Below are positions 1 through 11,499 of a stretch of DNA of 64,000 nucleotides, one piece after another. The stretch is from Primulina eburnea (taxonomy: Eukaryota; Streptophyta; Magnoliopsida; Lamiales; Gesneriaceae): the NCBI RefSeq assembly GCF_022965805.1, contig NC_133103.1, positions 33,109,635 to 33,173,634 of the forward strand. Direction: 5' to 3'. The translations under genes and the position numbers were made by a program. Below the pieces are notes generated by a model. The model worked only from the letters and a program-made list of their open reading frames with translations, was not told where the DNA came from and made no database searches. How positions within the stretch are numbered: position 1 is the first letter of the stretch; each line of letters begins with the position of its first letter.

Positions 1-426
1 TTATCATCTTTGGATATCTTTCTGTGCTCATATGGTTTCTTTCACTTTCAGTTGAGCCTTGACTATCTTTCTTTGGTTTGGTATAGTCAGCAATGAAGTG
101 ACCTGGTTTGCCACAGTTGTAGCAAGCGTTTGATTCTTCCTTGGAATTGCTTCTTTGATATTTATTTTGAAAGTTTCCTTGATTTTTCCTCATAAATCTT
201 CCAAACTTTTTGATGAACAATGACATGGCATCACTGCTTAGTTGATCAGCAGATTTTTCAACTGAACCAGTTGGTTCTATTCTAATAGCAGCTAAGGCAG
301 TCGTGGCTGCTGGAATAGAAGATTCTCCTTCTTGAGTTTGCAGCTCAAACTCGTAGGCTTTCAAATCAGCAAATAGACCATGAAACTCAACTTTGTTCAG
401 ATCCTTGGATTCCCTCATTGCCATGG
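1..426 (-). pseudogene. Outer Sirevirus O: gag fragment (3' part), runs off left edge
   Basis: Reading the minus strand from 426 to 1 gives the C-terminal half of a Ty1/copia (UBN2-type) Gag. It begins at the methionine of an AMRESKDLN-like segment and ends, near the window edge, in a CX2CX4HX4C zinc knuckle (CYNCGKPGHFIAD) followed by a lysine-rich tail. It is the direct continuation of the gag piece at 40645-41205; element I was inserted between the two halves. Gag would form the particle and bind RNA. The same segment of gag is present in element I at about 38650-39100, which confirms the reading. The rest of O lies outside the window. Confidence 0.85.
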
Positions 427-1355
427 TGATAGGATCGGTTCTCGTAATAAGAGTGTTTAGAAGGGGGGGTTGAATAAATACTCACACTTAAAAATGTTCT
501 TTAACAATATTTGAGTTCAGTTTGGTGACAAACTGAATCTCGGAATCTTGTTGGTCAATAACAATCAGTTAAACTAGAATAGTTGCGGAAAGTAACTGAT
601 TGAAAGATAGAATATGAAACTGAAAGAAATATGCAAGAGTTGTTTCTGGATGTTCGGAGAATTTAATTACTCCTACGTCACCCCTTCTATCACAAGGATA
701 TGATATTCACTAAAAGACTTTGATCAAGTACAACACTTATACAAACCCACTTCAGTTTGGACTTACAACTGCCAAAACTGAAACTCTTAGTTCTACACAA
801 TATTTTCAGTACGTAACTGATATTAGCACAATTGAGTCTAACAACTTTTAGAGAGTGCTAATAAGCTCAGATTGTAGCCTTGATTGCTACGAATAATTCA
901 AATGAGAGTGAGCTGAGATTTTGACAGAGTAACAGCAAGCTTTAAGATTGAATGATCGTCACTAATTTATCTGCTGTTCTTCAGTTATATTTATACTTCT
1001 TTTTCAACGGTAACTTTGATATGTATTTGAATTCTAGTATCCGTTGATTGCCACTTCATCATTCCTTGGGCAATGTTCTCTTCATTGATTGTGATACGGC
1101 GTCTTAATTGCAATAGCCGAAACACATTGTTCTATGCTGTAATGATTGAAGTGCGAAGTTCTTGTAATCTGTTATGTCTCCTTTGTTCTTTCCCGAGACG
1201 TCTTCAGTTGAGAGACTGATCAGTTGATCAGTTTACTTTACATCATTGTATCAACTTACTTCAGTTGCCGAATTTGCTTGTGCGGATAAGTTGATAAATA
1301 TTTTGTTAATGGATTGATTTATGTTTTGTCAAACTCCAGAATCTAGTTTCCAACA
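427..1355 (-). repeat. 3' LTR of Sirevirus I
   Basis: On the minus strand this 929-bp repeat starts TGTTGGAAAC and ends GATCCTATCA, giving TG...CA termini. It matches 39717-40644 with few differences. A TATAAATA box on the minus strand lies at about 987-994. The terminal duplication CATGG precedes it at 422-426. Confidence 0.93.
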
Positions 1356-1372
1356 ATTTCCCCCTTTATGAT
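1356..1372 (-). other. Polypurine tract of Sirevirus I
   Basis: Minus-strand reading CATAAAGGGGGAAAT directly abuts the 3' LTR. This is the expected plus-strand primer site for reverse transcription. Confidence 0.8.
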
Positions 1373-1413
1373 GTTTGACAAAACCAAGTGATTTAAGATC
1401 GAATAACTGAGCT

Positions 1414-1609
1414 CTTTGTAGATTACGCAACTGAATTTTAAAATAACTGGGTTCCTTGTAGATAACATAACATCTGAGAATATAATACCTGGATTCCTTG
1501 TAGATAATATAAAATCTGATCATATAAATAATCTGATTAAATCTTCTCCAGTCCTTGTAGATAATATAAAATCTGATCATATAAATAATCTGATTAAATC
1601 TTCTTCAGC
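1414..1609 (-). repeat. Degenerate tandem array before the polypurine tract
   Basis: Four units beginning with (C)CTTGTAGAT start at about 1414, 1454, 1496 and 1553. The last two are nearly identical over 57 bp; the earlier ones are shorter and diverged. The array lies between the end of the env-like ORF and the polypurine tract. Confidence 0.75.
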
Positions 1610-4285
1610 TACTTTGTCCTTCCCCCTTTTTTTCAAACACCTCCATTTTGTCTGACAGCTTTCGAATGTCAATGGATAGAAGTTTTACATCTGCTGAGAG
1701 ACTTGAGGCGACAGTTGTGAAGGAAGTTTGAACCGATGCTATTCGATTAGAAACAGAGGTTTCCAGTCGCTCAACTCTCTGACTGATTACATTCTGAGTT
1801 GTAAAGAATGAACTAACTAGCCCATTCTTCCTTTCTTGCACAGTCCTGCTAAGAGAGTCCATGTTGGCTTGAAGATTGTTTAGTTTTGCTGAGTCAAATT
1901 CAATCGAAGAATCCAATTTGACAGTATGCGACAGCTGTTCGAGTTGAATTTTCTTGATTTCAGCTAGCATTTGCTGCATACTGTACTGTATGTTCTGAAT
2001 TTCTTCAAGATCAGTATCCATTTCTGTGGATTGAATTGGAGGTTGCTGGCTGGGCGTTTCTGAATGCTTCGATGGTTGTCCAAAAAGAACTAATGCTTGA
2101 TTAGTTTCCATTGTTTCAACCGTAGACTGAGCTGGAATGTTTTCTTGAATTTGAGATGATGATGGTTGATTTTGATCAAATAATTGTCTGTCTGGCTGAA
2201 TGATGGAGATGGGTTGTTCATGCATAGAGGCTTCCTGTGTAGGATTAACTGAACTTTGTTCTTGCTCTTTTGATTTAGTGAGCAACTGACTTTCTTCATG
2301 TTCAGCAGTTTCTTGGTCTGATGGTTTTGCTTGTTCGTCAGTTTGAACAACTTGTTCAGCAGAACTTTCTGACTGAACTGGTGCTTCAGTTTGAGCTTTG
2401 TCCGCTGCAATTATTTCTTTTTCTGATTTTTGGGTTGATACTTCAGTTTGGTCTTCAGTTTGAGCAGATATAAATTTTCCATCAATGAGTGACTCAGTTG
2501 TGGCTTCAGACGATATCTTAATATCTTGCTCTGGTTGTTCAGCTGAATGAGTAACTGAGTCATACTGAGCTTCTAAGGCAACAGCTTGAATGAATTCATC
2601 GATGTTGCCAGGGATAGTTCTTCTTCAGAATATAACTGATGTTCTGTCTGAGAGGATTCAGGTATTTCTTGAACTGGTTTTTTAGTTGACTGTTGTGGAG
2701 ATGGTTCTTTTTGTGGAGAGAAGGATAAATCTTTTTCAGTATTTGAGTTGAAGGGTTTTTCATGAATAACTAGTTCTTGATCTTCTTCCCAAAATCTTAT
2801 TTCCTTTTGCAGGCTACTAAGATTTGCGTCCAGTTGAGTGAACACATCTCTATCATTGTATGCAGTTGGACTTGTTGGATGGTAGTTGGTCTTCAGCTGT
2901 GCTACCATTCTTGCTAGCTTTTTGACACGAATCTGATCAAAGAAGTATTTCTGCCTTTCTAATGCTTGTGAAATTGTAGCAGCTTTGACTACTTTCATCA
3001 CGATTGCTTCTAGTTTGATGAATTTTTTCAGTTGAGATCTATGCTTCAGTTCTTTGGCAAAGATTTTTGTTCTGAAGCTTTTCCAACAGTCAAAAGATTT
3101 TAATTGTGATGTGGCAAATGCATTGACCTGTTCCCAAACAAGGTCAATGTGTGTTTGAATGACATTGGATGGCCGGGGTTCTTCAACAAGCTGTCCTTTT
3201 CCTTTGTCAGTTGAAAAAGTGTGAAGAAGATCCATCCCTGAGTGTGTTGATTGCACTGGTTCCCTTAATATTATACCTTTAGATCTGGCCCTAGGCAAGA
3301 TGGTAGGGTGATTTACAAGGGTTAATGGGGCTTTATCCTTAGCTGTTGTTTTGGCTTTGGTAACTGGTTCATCAGGTGAGAGTATCTGCAAAGGTATGGC
3401 TTGAATGGGTTGTTGATCAGCTGATTGGATAACTTCCATTGTTGTTGTTGTTTTGGTTCTTTTAGTCCTTGGTCCTTTGACAAGCCTAGGTGAAGGAGTT
3501 TTCTCTGCGTCTGATTCACTGAGAATCAGTTTTCTTTTTGCTGTTTTGACCTTCTTGACTGGTGATGGCTCAACTTCCAGTTTGGTTTTTGATTGCAAGA
3601 TGTTTTTGGCAGTAAAGACTTTGAATTTTGATGATATTTCGGTATTTTCAGCTACTAAACCCTTCAGTTTTAACAGGTAACTGATTTGGATAGCAAAGCC
3701 ACATGATTGTTTGGATGACTTGAGCATATTCTTCAAGATGTTAAACAGAATATATCTCCAATTTACTTTCTTTTCACTCATGATTATGGTCATTACCTGG
3801 AATTTTTCGAGTGTAAGAGCAGCATAAGAACTGGCTTTTGCTAATATTCCCTTTGCTACGATATCAGCTAGCAACTGAATTTCTGGGTTCAGTTCCTTGT
3901 TTGGATCGGAAACCTTGATTTTTCGTCCATCAGCAGATAATCAAGACTGCATTTCTTCAATGTCCTGAGTTTTTACTTCAGAAAAATTTACATAACCATC
4001 AGTTGGTAAAGAAAAGATTTCTCCGAAAGATTCCTCAGAAAGACGTAGCAACTGATCATTGATAGTCACAGATATAGTGTCATTATTAGTGATAAATCCT
4101 TTTCTGTAGAATTCATTGACCTCTTTGAGATATATCTTCTGGGAAGATTGTCCTAAGAACACCCTGAGACCTGTCGACTCAAGATTTAGAAATACATTCT
4201 TAACATCTGCTTCTTGAATCGATAGAGCCGAGTTAAAATCGATGACCATTGCATTAAATATGTGAGCAGGAGTTTGAGTCGCCAT
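1605..4285 (-). pseudogene. Env-like (third) ORF of Sirevirus I, broken
   Basis: A long minus-strand ORF lies downstream of pol, the place where Sireviruses carry an env-like ORF of unsettled function. The likely start is the Met at 4285 (MATQTPAHIF); a slightly longer frame exists upstream. Residues 1 to about 115 form a compact domain rich in Leu, Phe and Asn. After a single in-frame TGA (3941-3943) the same frame continues to about 2610 through a domain with WRYILFNILKNML, a Lys/Thr-rich linker and probable coiled-coil stretches. A frameshift near 2610 moves the frame to 1605-2285. The C-terminal part is Gln/Ser/Glu-rich and ends with a heptad-like coiled coil. No signal peptide or convincing membrane helix is visible, so a true envelope role is doubtful. 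About 890 codons in all. Confidence 0.7.
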
Positions 4286-4874
4286 TGAAAGCTGAATGAT
4301 TTCATGTAGAAACAAAAAATATAGATTTCCTTTGAAAAGTGCGGATAATCGTGATTGTAAGGAAGACGAACTGAATCAAAGCGGGTAAAGTACTTTTGTT
4401 TGGGACTGTTTGAATTATCGGACACGTGTCAGTCCAGGAAAATTTTGAGTAAAAAAAATGTGTGTACGTGTGCTGTAAGCGTGTGTACAATTTTGAGTGG
4501 TTAAAAATGTGTCCACGTTATAAACTGAAATTCATCATGATTTGGCAGACAGTCACGTCATTTGATTTGGAATATGATAGGTTTAATTAGTTAACTTATA
4601 TGAGAAGATTAGTAGAATTATCAACTGAACGATCAGTTAGTGAGGCTGAGTCCTTTCAGTTGAGAATACACTAACAACTGTCTTTTTCAGTTAACCTCTT
4701 AAACCACCATTCCCCCTAAATAGATGCGTTATATAAAAAAAAATAAAGTCGATTAAATAAGATAATCCTGAGGCTTAGTAGAGTAATCATCACTTAAGAA
4801 AGTGTCCTTTCATTTTCCCGACTTGGCCTATAAATAAAAATAAAGAAGTTAGTCACAAGTATCAGTAAAAAATA
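4286..4874. promoter_or_regulatory. Divergent non-coding region between env-like ORF and antisense ORF
   Basis: No reading frame of note lies in these 590 bp. They contain a perfect 10-bp palindrome GACACGTGTC (4421-4430), which is a G-box/ABRE-type core, further ACGT cores near 4515 and 4553, and a TATAAATA box on the plus strand at 4829-4836. That box is about 40 bp upstream of the plus-strand ATG at 4875. An AT-rich TATA-like stretch also precedes the minus-strand start at 4285. The arrangement suggests a bidirectional promoter; this is inference from motif positions only. Confidence 0.5.
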
Positions 4875-5273
4875 ATGGAAGGAGCAAGTAGTTCAAACGT
4901 CTCTCCACTTTCGATTGAAGCTCAAAAGGCTGCTATAGAGGACAAGGTTTTTTATGCCAGTCTTCCATATTGGGAAGAGTTAAAGGAACTGGAGCTTCTG
5001 TACAACTCTGGGAGGGTTACCACCTTCAGGCGGATGGCCCAGCTGAGAAAAGTGCGAAGGCAATTAAACATTTCTGTAGAGGTGGATGCTTTCAAGGAGG
5101 GTCATCTCTATGAGCTGATGCTTCGCAAGGAGCTGGAGATTCTTAATGGCATCGCTTCTTCGCACAGCTTCTGCAAGACTTCTTCCTCAGCTCTAGCTGT
5201 TTGGATGAGGATGTGGATAGCTAGTGTAGAAGAAACTTATGAAAATGTAGTTCTCTCCAAAATTTATGGATAA
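4875..5273 (+). CDS. Antisense accessory ORF 1 inside Sirevirus I (132 aa, unknown function)
   Basis: This intact 132-codon ORF is on the strand opposite to gag, pol and the env-like ORF. It has its own TATAAATA box 39 bp upstream, a short leader, and AATAAA overlapping and following the stop (5273-5278). The protein is predicted to be mostly helical and charged, with an ELKELELLYNSG segment, a basic RKVRRQL patch at about residues 57-63, and a C-terminal AVWMRMWIASVEE helix. The second plus-strand ORF (5722-5962 plus 15222-15323) aligns with it along its length, so it is one of a tandem pair rather than a chance ORF. No known domain is recognised. It could be a captured host gene or a Sirevirus accessory gene. 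Confidence 0.6.
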   Translation: MEGASSSNVSPLSIEAQKAAIEDKVFYASLPYWEELKELELLYNSGRVTTFRRMAQLRKVRRQLNISVEVDAFKEGHLYELMLRKELEILNGIASSHSFCKTSSSALAVWMRMWIASVEETYENVVLSKIYG

Positions 5274-5721
5274 ATAAAATGTTTATTTTGATAATGCGTC
5301 GTTTTTCTTTGTTTCTGCACGCAATGATCTGTATGAGATTTAAACACATGGAATAATGACACACTAAGAAACATCAGTTGTGATAAGTAAACAAATGAAC
5401 TGTTGAAAAACTAATTATCATAAGTTGATGATAAACTGATACTATTTAAACAGTTCTTAATAACAATCAAACTGGTGTCAGTTAATAATGAACAACTGAT
5501 AACTTAAAAGTCCTCGGTATATGTGAAAGACTCTTTAATTGACTTGAGACTCTTCAGCTTCTCCATCTTCATTTTCCTATCAATAGGATGATAGTGATAA
5601 AAGATGTGATTTAATATCATTTTAAAAGTATTTCAATATATCCGATTCTGATGCATGCAGCAGCACTCATGTCCATGTGACTGAGCAATCAACCCCTCGT
5701 TTAATAAATATTAAAAGAAAG
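5274..5721. other. Spacer between the two antisense ORFs
   Basis: AT-rich sequence within element I. It holds an AATAAA signal at its left end and no convincing coding region on either strand. Confidence 0.5.
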
Positions 5722-5962
5722 ATGGAGATAAATATCCTGCATAAAGTGTTGTCGACATGGGAGAAGATTCATGAATTGAAGAGGATTAGTGACAGTAATG
5801 CTATTCCTACTCGTGTCAGGAGGCAAGAGCATTGAAGTATCTTGAACGTTTTGAAGTTAGGCATGTTAGAGATTTGGTGGAGGACAACTGTCTTTTGGAG
5901 ACATTGCTGTGGAAAGAGTGGCATGTTGTTGATAAGTTTTCGAAATCTCGGGCATTTCCTAG
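5722..5962 (+). pseudogene. Antisense accessory ORF 2 of Sirevirus I, 5' part (frameshifted, split by element A)
   Basis: The reading starts at an ATG at 5722 (MEINILHKVLSTWEKIHELK) and is open to about 5818, where one frameshift moves it to the frame that continues through LKYLERFEVRHVRDL to 5962. It aligns with ORF 1: the STWEKIHELK and YWEELKELE segments correspond, as do the following Arg-rich and Leu-rich helices. At 5962 it is cut by gypsy element A. If A and one 5-bp duplication are removed, the frame runs directly into 15227-15323, which shows that A entered a formerly open frame. Function unknown. Confidence 0.6.
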
Positions 5963-7850
5963 TGTGGGGACCCGGACGCTAATCAAGTTCTTAATCATCA
6001 TTGGGACTAATTAATCAATTATAAAACAGGGTCTAAATTTTTTTTTAAAATTGTGGAACGTAGTGAAATGAAACTAATATACATATCAGTATAAAATACA
6101 ATACAAGTCCTGTACTGCATGCATCCAAAATAAACTAAGGTTCAACATCTAAATATCAAGTGTCAAAACCCTATATACATCCAAGTCCGAAGTCTCCACT
6201 CTATCACGATCTCTCCTCATCTCTTGGACCCTGATGCTGTCCCACCTGTTGTCATGTACACATACAGACAAGACAACAGCCGGATAACTCCGGTGAGAAT
6301 AAATACAATGATAAATCAACGAAACATGCAATCAAATAAACAAATATAAAGCATGTAATCAGGTAACAGATATATGTATCAAAATCTGAAACAAAAACAA
6401 TCATTCAGACTAGACTCAATCCTAGTCTAGGGATCCCGGTTTCCAAATGTGGTATTCCTATATCGAATTCCGTAATAGAAGGAATTCTTGATCCTGTTAC
6501 TCGATATAACCAAATATGGTGTTCCTATATCGAATTCCGTAATAGAAGAATTCCAATCCTAATTACTTGATATAACCAACATCCGGAGTCCTGACCTATC
6601 CGTCATGGACTGTAGCTCTATCGCTAATATCATTATCTTGAGACATCGTGCAATGTTCCCGTGGCGATTCCACCACTATCAGGAACTTCTGTCACAAGAT
6701 AACTCATCTGATACCTGTTATCTATAATTCAAGAAAACAAGTACATCAATCAAATCAATGCAATTATCAATGCAATAAAGTAAAGTATGTGATTTAGGGA
6801 AACTCAAGTCTAATCCGACTCAAGTCGATCTCCCAATACCACATTGACTTATACCTTTCTTTCGTCGGTTTCTGGCTCAGTCGAAGTCATGAATTCACAG
6901 TCTGTCTGACAATGACAATATCAATAATCTCATGTCAATATACCTTTCAAATCAATAACAATCTGATCAATCTTGATTTAATTCAAAATCAACGGCATAA
7001 CGGTACAATCTCAGTATCCCCGTCAATACAATGTCCTCAGATCACAGTTACAATCCATAACCCATATCCAATACGATCCGTAATCCAATCACAATTCAAA
7101 TCTGTCTGGTATAAATCAATATACCCTAAAAATTCATAACAATTCCATAATCAGTCTGTTTCTTAGGCTGACTTCGATTCTACGATGTCTAACATGTCAA
7201 GAACAACATATATGAGTTCCATTCAATTCTGACAATATCATAATTCTAAAACATGTCAAAACTTAGTAAAACTTACGTCAAGTTGTAGCCTACGTCGCTA
7301 GGAACTCAATACCGAAGTCGGATTCAAAATCAGACGGACGGATTTTGCACAAAAGGCGTAAGGATTTCAACTCTTTTCCAGAACCCTTTTCTCGATTTCC
7401 TTGCTGCTAAAATATGAAGGAAACGAATGGCTCAACACATATATATATATATCCATGCAATAACATGAGACGTGGCATAGCTCTTTGCACTGCACGTCAC
7501 ACCGCGGGTGCGGTCCTTGATGCACCGCGGGTGCGCTCCTGGTTCGGCAGCATTTTCATTTTCTGAAATTGCACGACCGCGGGTGCGGTCATAACACCGC
7601 AGGTGCGGTAATGTTTCCACCGCGGGTGCGATGGCAGTTTCAGTAATTAATTCCCAACTCTCTGCCAATGCACCGCGGGTGCGGTACCTCCCTGAGCGCG
7701 GGTGCGGTGTCGCTTCGGCAACACATGCTGAAATTCAAAATAAATAGCCACACGCTCTCTTAAATCGTGTCTCAGTTGGCCCTTTCGTAATCACTTTAAT
7801 TTATAAGTCAATAATCCTTGATTAACAGTGATTAATTCTCGGGCATTACA
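5963..7850 (-). repeat. 3' LTR of gypsy A
   Basis: In coding orientation it starts TGTAATGCCCGAG and ends GGTCCCCACA (1888 bp). The (TA)n TATA region is at about 7437-7452. The dyad array (7501-7708) lies upstream of it. Downstream are the CCGGA-TAAC-TCCGG (6280-6293) and CTGTTGTC/GACAACAG (6246-6279) hairpins. It lacks the GAATAAGACG hairpin of the C, D, B and solo LTRs; instead it has nested arms TTATCTTG/CAAGATAA (6633-6640, 6695-6702), GTTCC/GGAAC and GTGG/CCAC, plus a duplicated unit of about 63 bp with TATATCGA/TCGATATA arms (6472-6583). Confidence 0.92.
7501..7708 (-). promoter_or_regulatory. Dyad array, gypsy A 3' LTR (7 copies of CGC-N4-GCG)
   Basis: Seven copies of ACCGC-GGGT-GCGGT or close variants start at about 7501, 7524, 7576, 7596, 7619, 7672 and 7696. 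All keep CGC-N4-GCG; one has spacer AGGT. The array sits about 50 bp upstream of the TATA run in coding orientation. Confidence 0.85.
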
Positions 7851-7866
7851 TTTCTCCCCCCCTAAG
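7851..7866 (-). other. Polypurine tract of gypsy A
   Basis: CTTAGGGGGGGAGAAA on the minus strand abuts the LTR terminus TGTAATG. Confidence 0.85.
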
Positions 7867-7958
7867 ATACGATTTCGTCCTCGAAATCACAGGCATCTCA
7901 TTCGTATCAATAAGGAGTATATACAGAAACTGTACAAGAAATGTAATAAACTTTTACA

Positions 7959-9643
7959 TCAGTGGAACAATGCTGGGAATTCTTGTCTCATATCAGATTC
8001 AGTCTCCCAAGTAGCTTCTTCAACACCATGAAGAGTCCATTGAACTTTCACAAGAGGAATCATCTTTGTCCTGAGCTGTTTTTCTTTACGATCGATAATC
8101 CCAATCGGTTTTTCGACATAAATCAATGTCTCATCCAGCTCGGTCTCGTCTGGTTGAATCACATGAGAATCATTAGGGAGATATTTCCTCAGCATCGATA
8201 CATGGAAGTCATCATGTATTCCAGATAATGAAGGCGGCAAGCCGAGTCGATAGGCACGATCTCCTATCTTTTCAAGAATCTCATAAGGACCCACATATCT
8301 CGCAGACAATTTTCCTTTCTTGCCAAATCTGACAACACCTCTGAAAGGAAAAATCTTTTGGAATACTTGGTCTCCTGCCTCAAATACCAACGGTCTACGT
8401 CGAAGGTTGGCATATTTGGCTTGTCTATCCTGAGCTGCCTTCGTTTTCTTCTGAATAAGTTTCACTTTTTAAGTCATATCTCTGATCATGTCAGGTCCAG
8501 TCTCAGGAACTTCAGAGATATCATCCCAATAAAGAGGGGATCTGCATTTCTTTCTGTACAACGCTTCGAATGGAGCCATCTCAATACTCGTTTGATAGCT
8601 GTTGTTGTACGAAAATTCACAAAGTGGCAATGCATCATGCCAATTAGTGCTAAAATCCAGCACTATAGCTCTCAGCATATCCTCCAATGTCTAAATCGTC
8701 CGTTCTGACTGTCCATCAGTCTGAGGATGATATGCGGTACTCAGATGTAACTTTGTACCAAGAGCTTGCTGCAAACTCTACCAGAAGTGCGAAGTAAACC
8801 GAGGATTACGGTCTGACACAATCGACTTCGGCACTCCGTGCAGTCTAATCACTTCTCGAACATAAAGATCGGCCATCTGATCATATCTATACGTCATTTT
8901 GTATGGAATAAAACATGCGGATTTGGTCAATCTGTCAATCACGACCCAAATCGCATCGCAACCTCTGGAGGATCTCGGTAACTGCGTCACAAAGTCCATG
9001 GAAATGTGATCCCATTTCATTCAGGAATGGACAAACTCTGCAACAATCTTCCTGGTTTCTTTCTTTCAGCTTTCACCTGTTGGCAATTCAGACACTTGGC
9101 TACAAATTTAGTCACGTCAGATTTCATTTGTTTCCACCAATACTGTGTCTTTAAATCATTGTACATTTTCCTGCCACCAGGATGAATGCTAAAACGACTG
9201 TTGTGCGCTTCTGTCAGTATTCGCTGTCTCAATTCTGAAACATTTGGCACAACCAGACGATTATTCACATACAAAATGCCATTTCTCACCTGATATTCCG
9301 ATTGATGTCCAGCTCTGACCATTGCAATCGAATTATGTACGTTCTGATCACTTCTCTGTGCCTCTTTGATTCTCACTATCAATGTCGGTTCAGCTCGAAT
9401 CGCACATAATCTCAGAGGCTGACAATCTGTTTCAAAAGCTAATCCAGACAAACAGCAGTCTTCTATCAAATTCGAGACACCTATCGTCGATAAGGATAGT
9501 GCACATACCTTTCGACTCAGCGCATCTGCTGCTGCGTTGGATTTCCCTGGATAGTACTTGATTTCACAATCAAAGTCTTTCAGTAAATCCAGCCATCTCC
9601 GCTGTCTCATATTCAGCTCTGATTGCGAAAACAGATATTTCAA
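7959..9643 (-). pseudogene. Gypsy A pol: integrase and chromodomain, broken
   Basis: In coding order the segment holds the HHCC zinc-binding region ([17 protein letters not shown]...CLNC, about 9017-9250), the integrase core ([13 protein letters not shown] with the first Asp and [15 protein letters not shown] with the second, 8778-9020; then the segment with the catalytic Glu near 8690), the [16 protein letters not shown] region (about 8270) and a chromodomain with VKVQW...EEATWETE (near 8010). Stops and frameshifts occur near 9020, 8690-8780 and 8466, so no active integrase can be made. The chromodomain places it in the Tekay/Del chromoviruses. Confidence 0.85.
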
Positions 9644-9659
9644 GCTTTTATGATCAGAA

Positions 9660-11475
9660 TAGATTTCGAATTTCTCACCGTAGAGGTTGTCGTCATATCT
9701 TCAAAGCAAAGACAATGCTGCCAATTCAAGATCATGAATTGGATAACGAGATTCATGGGGTTTCAGCTGTCTAGAGGCATAAGCAATCACATGCCCCCGC
9801 TGCATCAAAACACAACCCAATCCTCGGTGAGATGCATCACAATAAACGACAAAATCACCAGTACCTGAAGGAATCGTCAACACAGGCGCACTGGTCAATC
9901 TCTTTTTCAATTCCAGAAAACTGGATTCACAGTCTTCTGACCAAACAAACGGGGCATTCTTCTGAGTTAACTTCGTAATCGGTTTGGCAATACTCGAAAA
10001 ATCTTTAATGAATCGGCGATAATATCCTGCCAAACCCATAAAGCTACGTATTTCTGGTACAGATGTCGGTCTCGGCCACGAAATCACTGCCTCAACCTTA
10101 CTGGGATCAACTGATATCCCGTCTCCGGATATAATATGACCTAGAAATACTACCTGTTTCAACCAGAACTCGCATTTCGACAATTTAGCATACAGTTTCT
10201 CCGCCCTCAAATTTCTCAACACAGTCTTCAGATGATTAGCATGCTCAATCATATTTTTTGAATAAATCAATATATCATCAATGAATATGATAACAAAATC
10301 ATCCAAATATTTCTGAAATACACGGTTCATCAATTCTATAAATACCGCCGGTGCATTCGTCAAACCAAATGGCATGACAATAAATTCATAGTGTCCATAC
10401 CTGGTTCTGAATGCTGTCTTAGAGATATCAGAGTCCCTGACTCTCAGTTGATGGTATCCAGATCTTTGATCGATCTTGGAATATATAGATGAACACTGTA
10501 ACTGATCAAACAGATCATCAATACGAGGCAATGGATATTTATTCTTTACCGTTGCCTTGTTCAGCTGTCGATAGTCGATACAAAGTCTCATCGACCCGTC
10601 TTTCTTCCTCACGAACAGTACTGAGGTACCCCAAGGAGATACACTCGGTCTAATGTACCCCTTGGCCAGTAAATCCTCCAACTGTTCTTTCAGTTCTTTC
10701 AATTCGATCAGTGCCATCCTGTAAGGAGTCCTTGAGATCGGGACTGTTCCTGGCATCAATTTGATGCTGAAGTCTATCTCTCGAATCGGAGGTAATCCAG
10801 GAATCTCATCTGGAAAGACATCAGCAAACTCACACACCACTGGCAAATCCGCCAATGATGGGCTCGATTTCAGTAAATCAACTGAATATACCAGGAATCC
10901 ATCCGCTCTCTTCTGCAATAATCGAGTCATATTCATTGCAGATATCAACGGAATTCTAGCACGAGAACCCTTACCATAAAATTTCCACTCCTCAGCCATC
11001 TTAGGTCTGAATCGAACTATCTTGTGGAAACAATCGAATGTAGCTCGGTGCTTGGTCAACATATCGATACCGAGAATACAATCAAAATCAGATAAACCAA
11101 GCTCAATACAGTCTAACTCAATCGTATGCCCATCTACTGCAGTATACACGATTTAACAGATTTTTCTGATATCAAACCTGTTCCTAACGGAGATGTGACA
11201 GACACTACTGCAGACAATGACTCAATAGGCAAAGAATGCATCAACGCAAATCGCTCAAATATAAATGTATGAGATGCACCAGTATCAATCAGTACATATG
11301 CAGGATAACAAGAAATAAAATAGTTACCTGCCACAACATCATCAGGTGCATCCTGGGCCTGCTCCTCGGTCAAAGCAAAAACTCTGGCCTGCTGTCTCGG
11401 AGTCTGGCTCACTGTCTGACCCCCTCCTGGTCTCTGCTGTGACTGAGTAGGCGGTGCTGGCTGAAAAGTATGCAC
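9660..11475 (-). pseudogene. Gypsy A pol: protease, reverse transcriptase and RNase H, broken
   Basis: Protease has its active site in [11 protein letters not shown] (near 11300). A frameshift near 11140 separates it from a 482-codon stretch (9701-11149) that covers RT and most of RNase [20 protein letters not shown], a [11 protein letters not shown] motif and the catalytic FIDDIL (near 10280), then [15 protein letters not shown] of RNase H. The RT active site is intact. The frame is lost near 9700 in the RNase H region. It is collinear with the pol of C2 but diverged from it. Confidence 0.87.
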
Positions 11476-11499
11476 GGCAGATGGTCTTCTACCTGCCTG

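Noticed and set aside
6912..7139. Plus-strand 75-codon ORF repeated at 13658-13885
   Set aside because: It recurs only because it is in both LTRs of A; AT-rich, low complexity, with no known domain.
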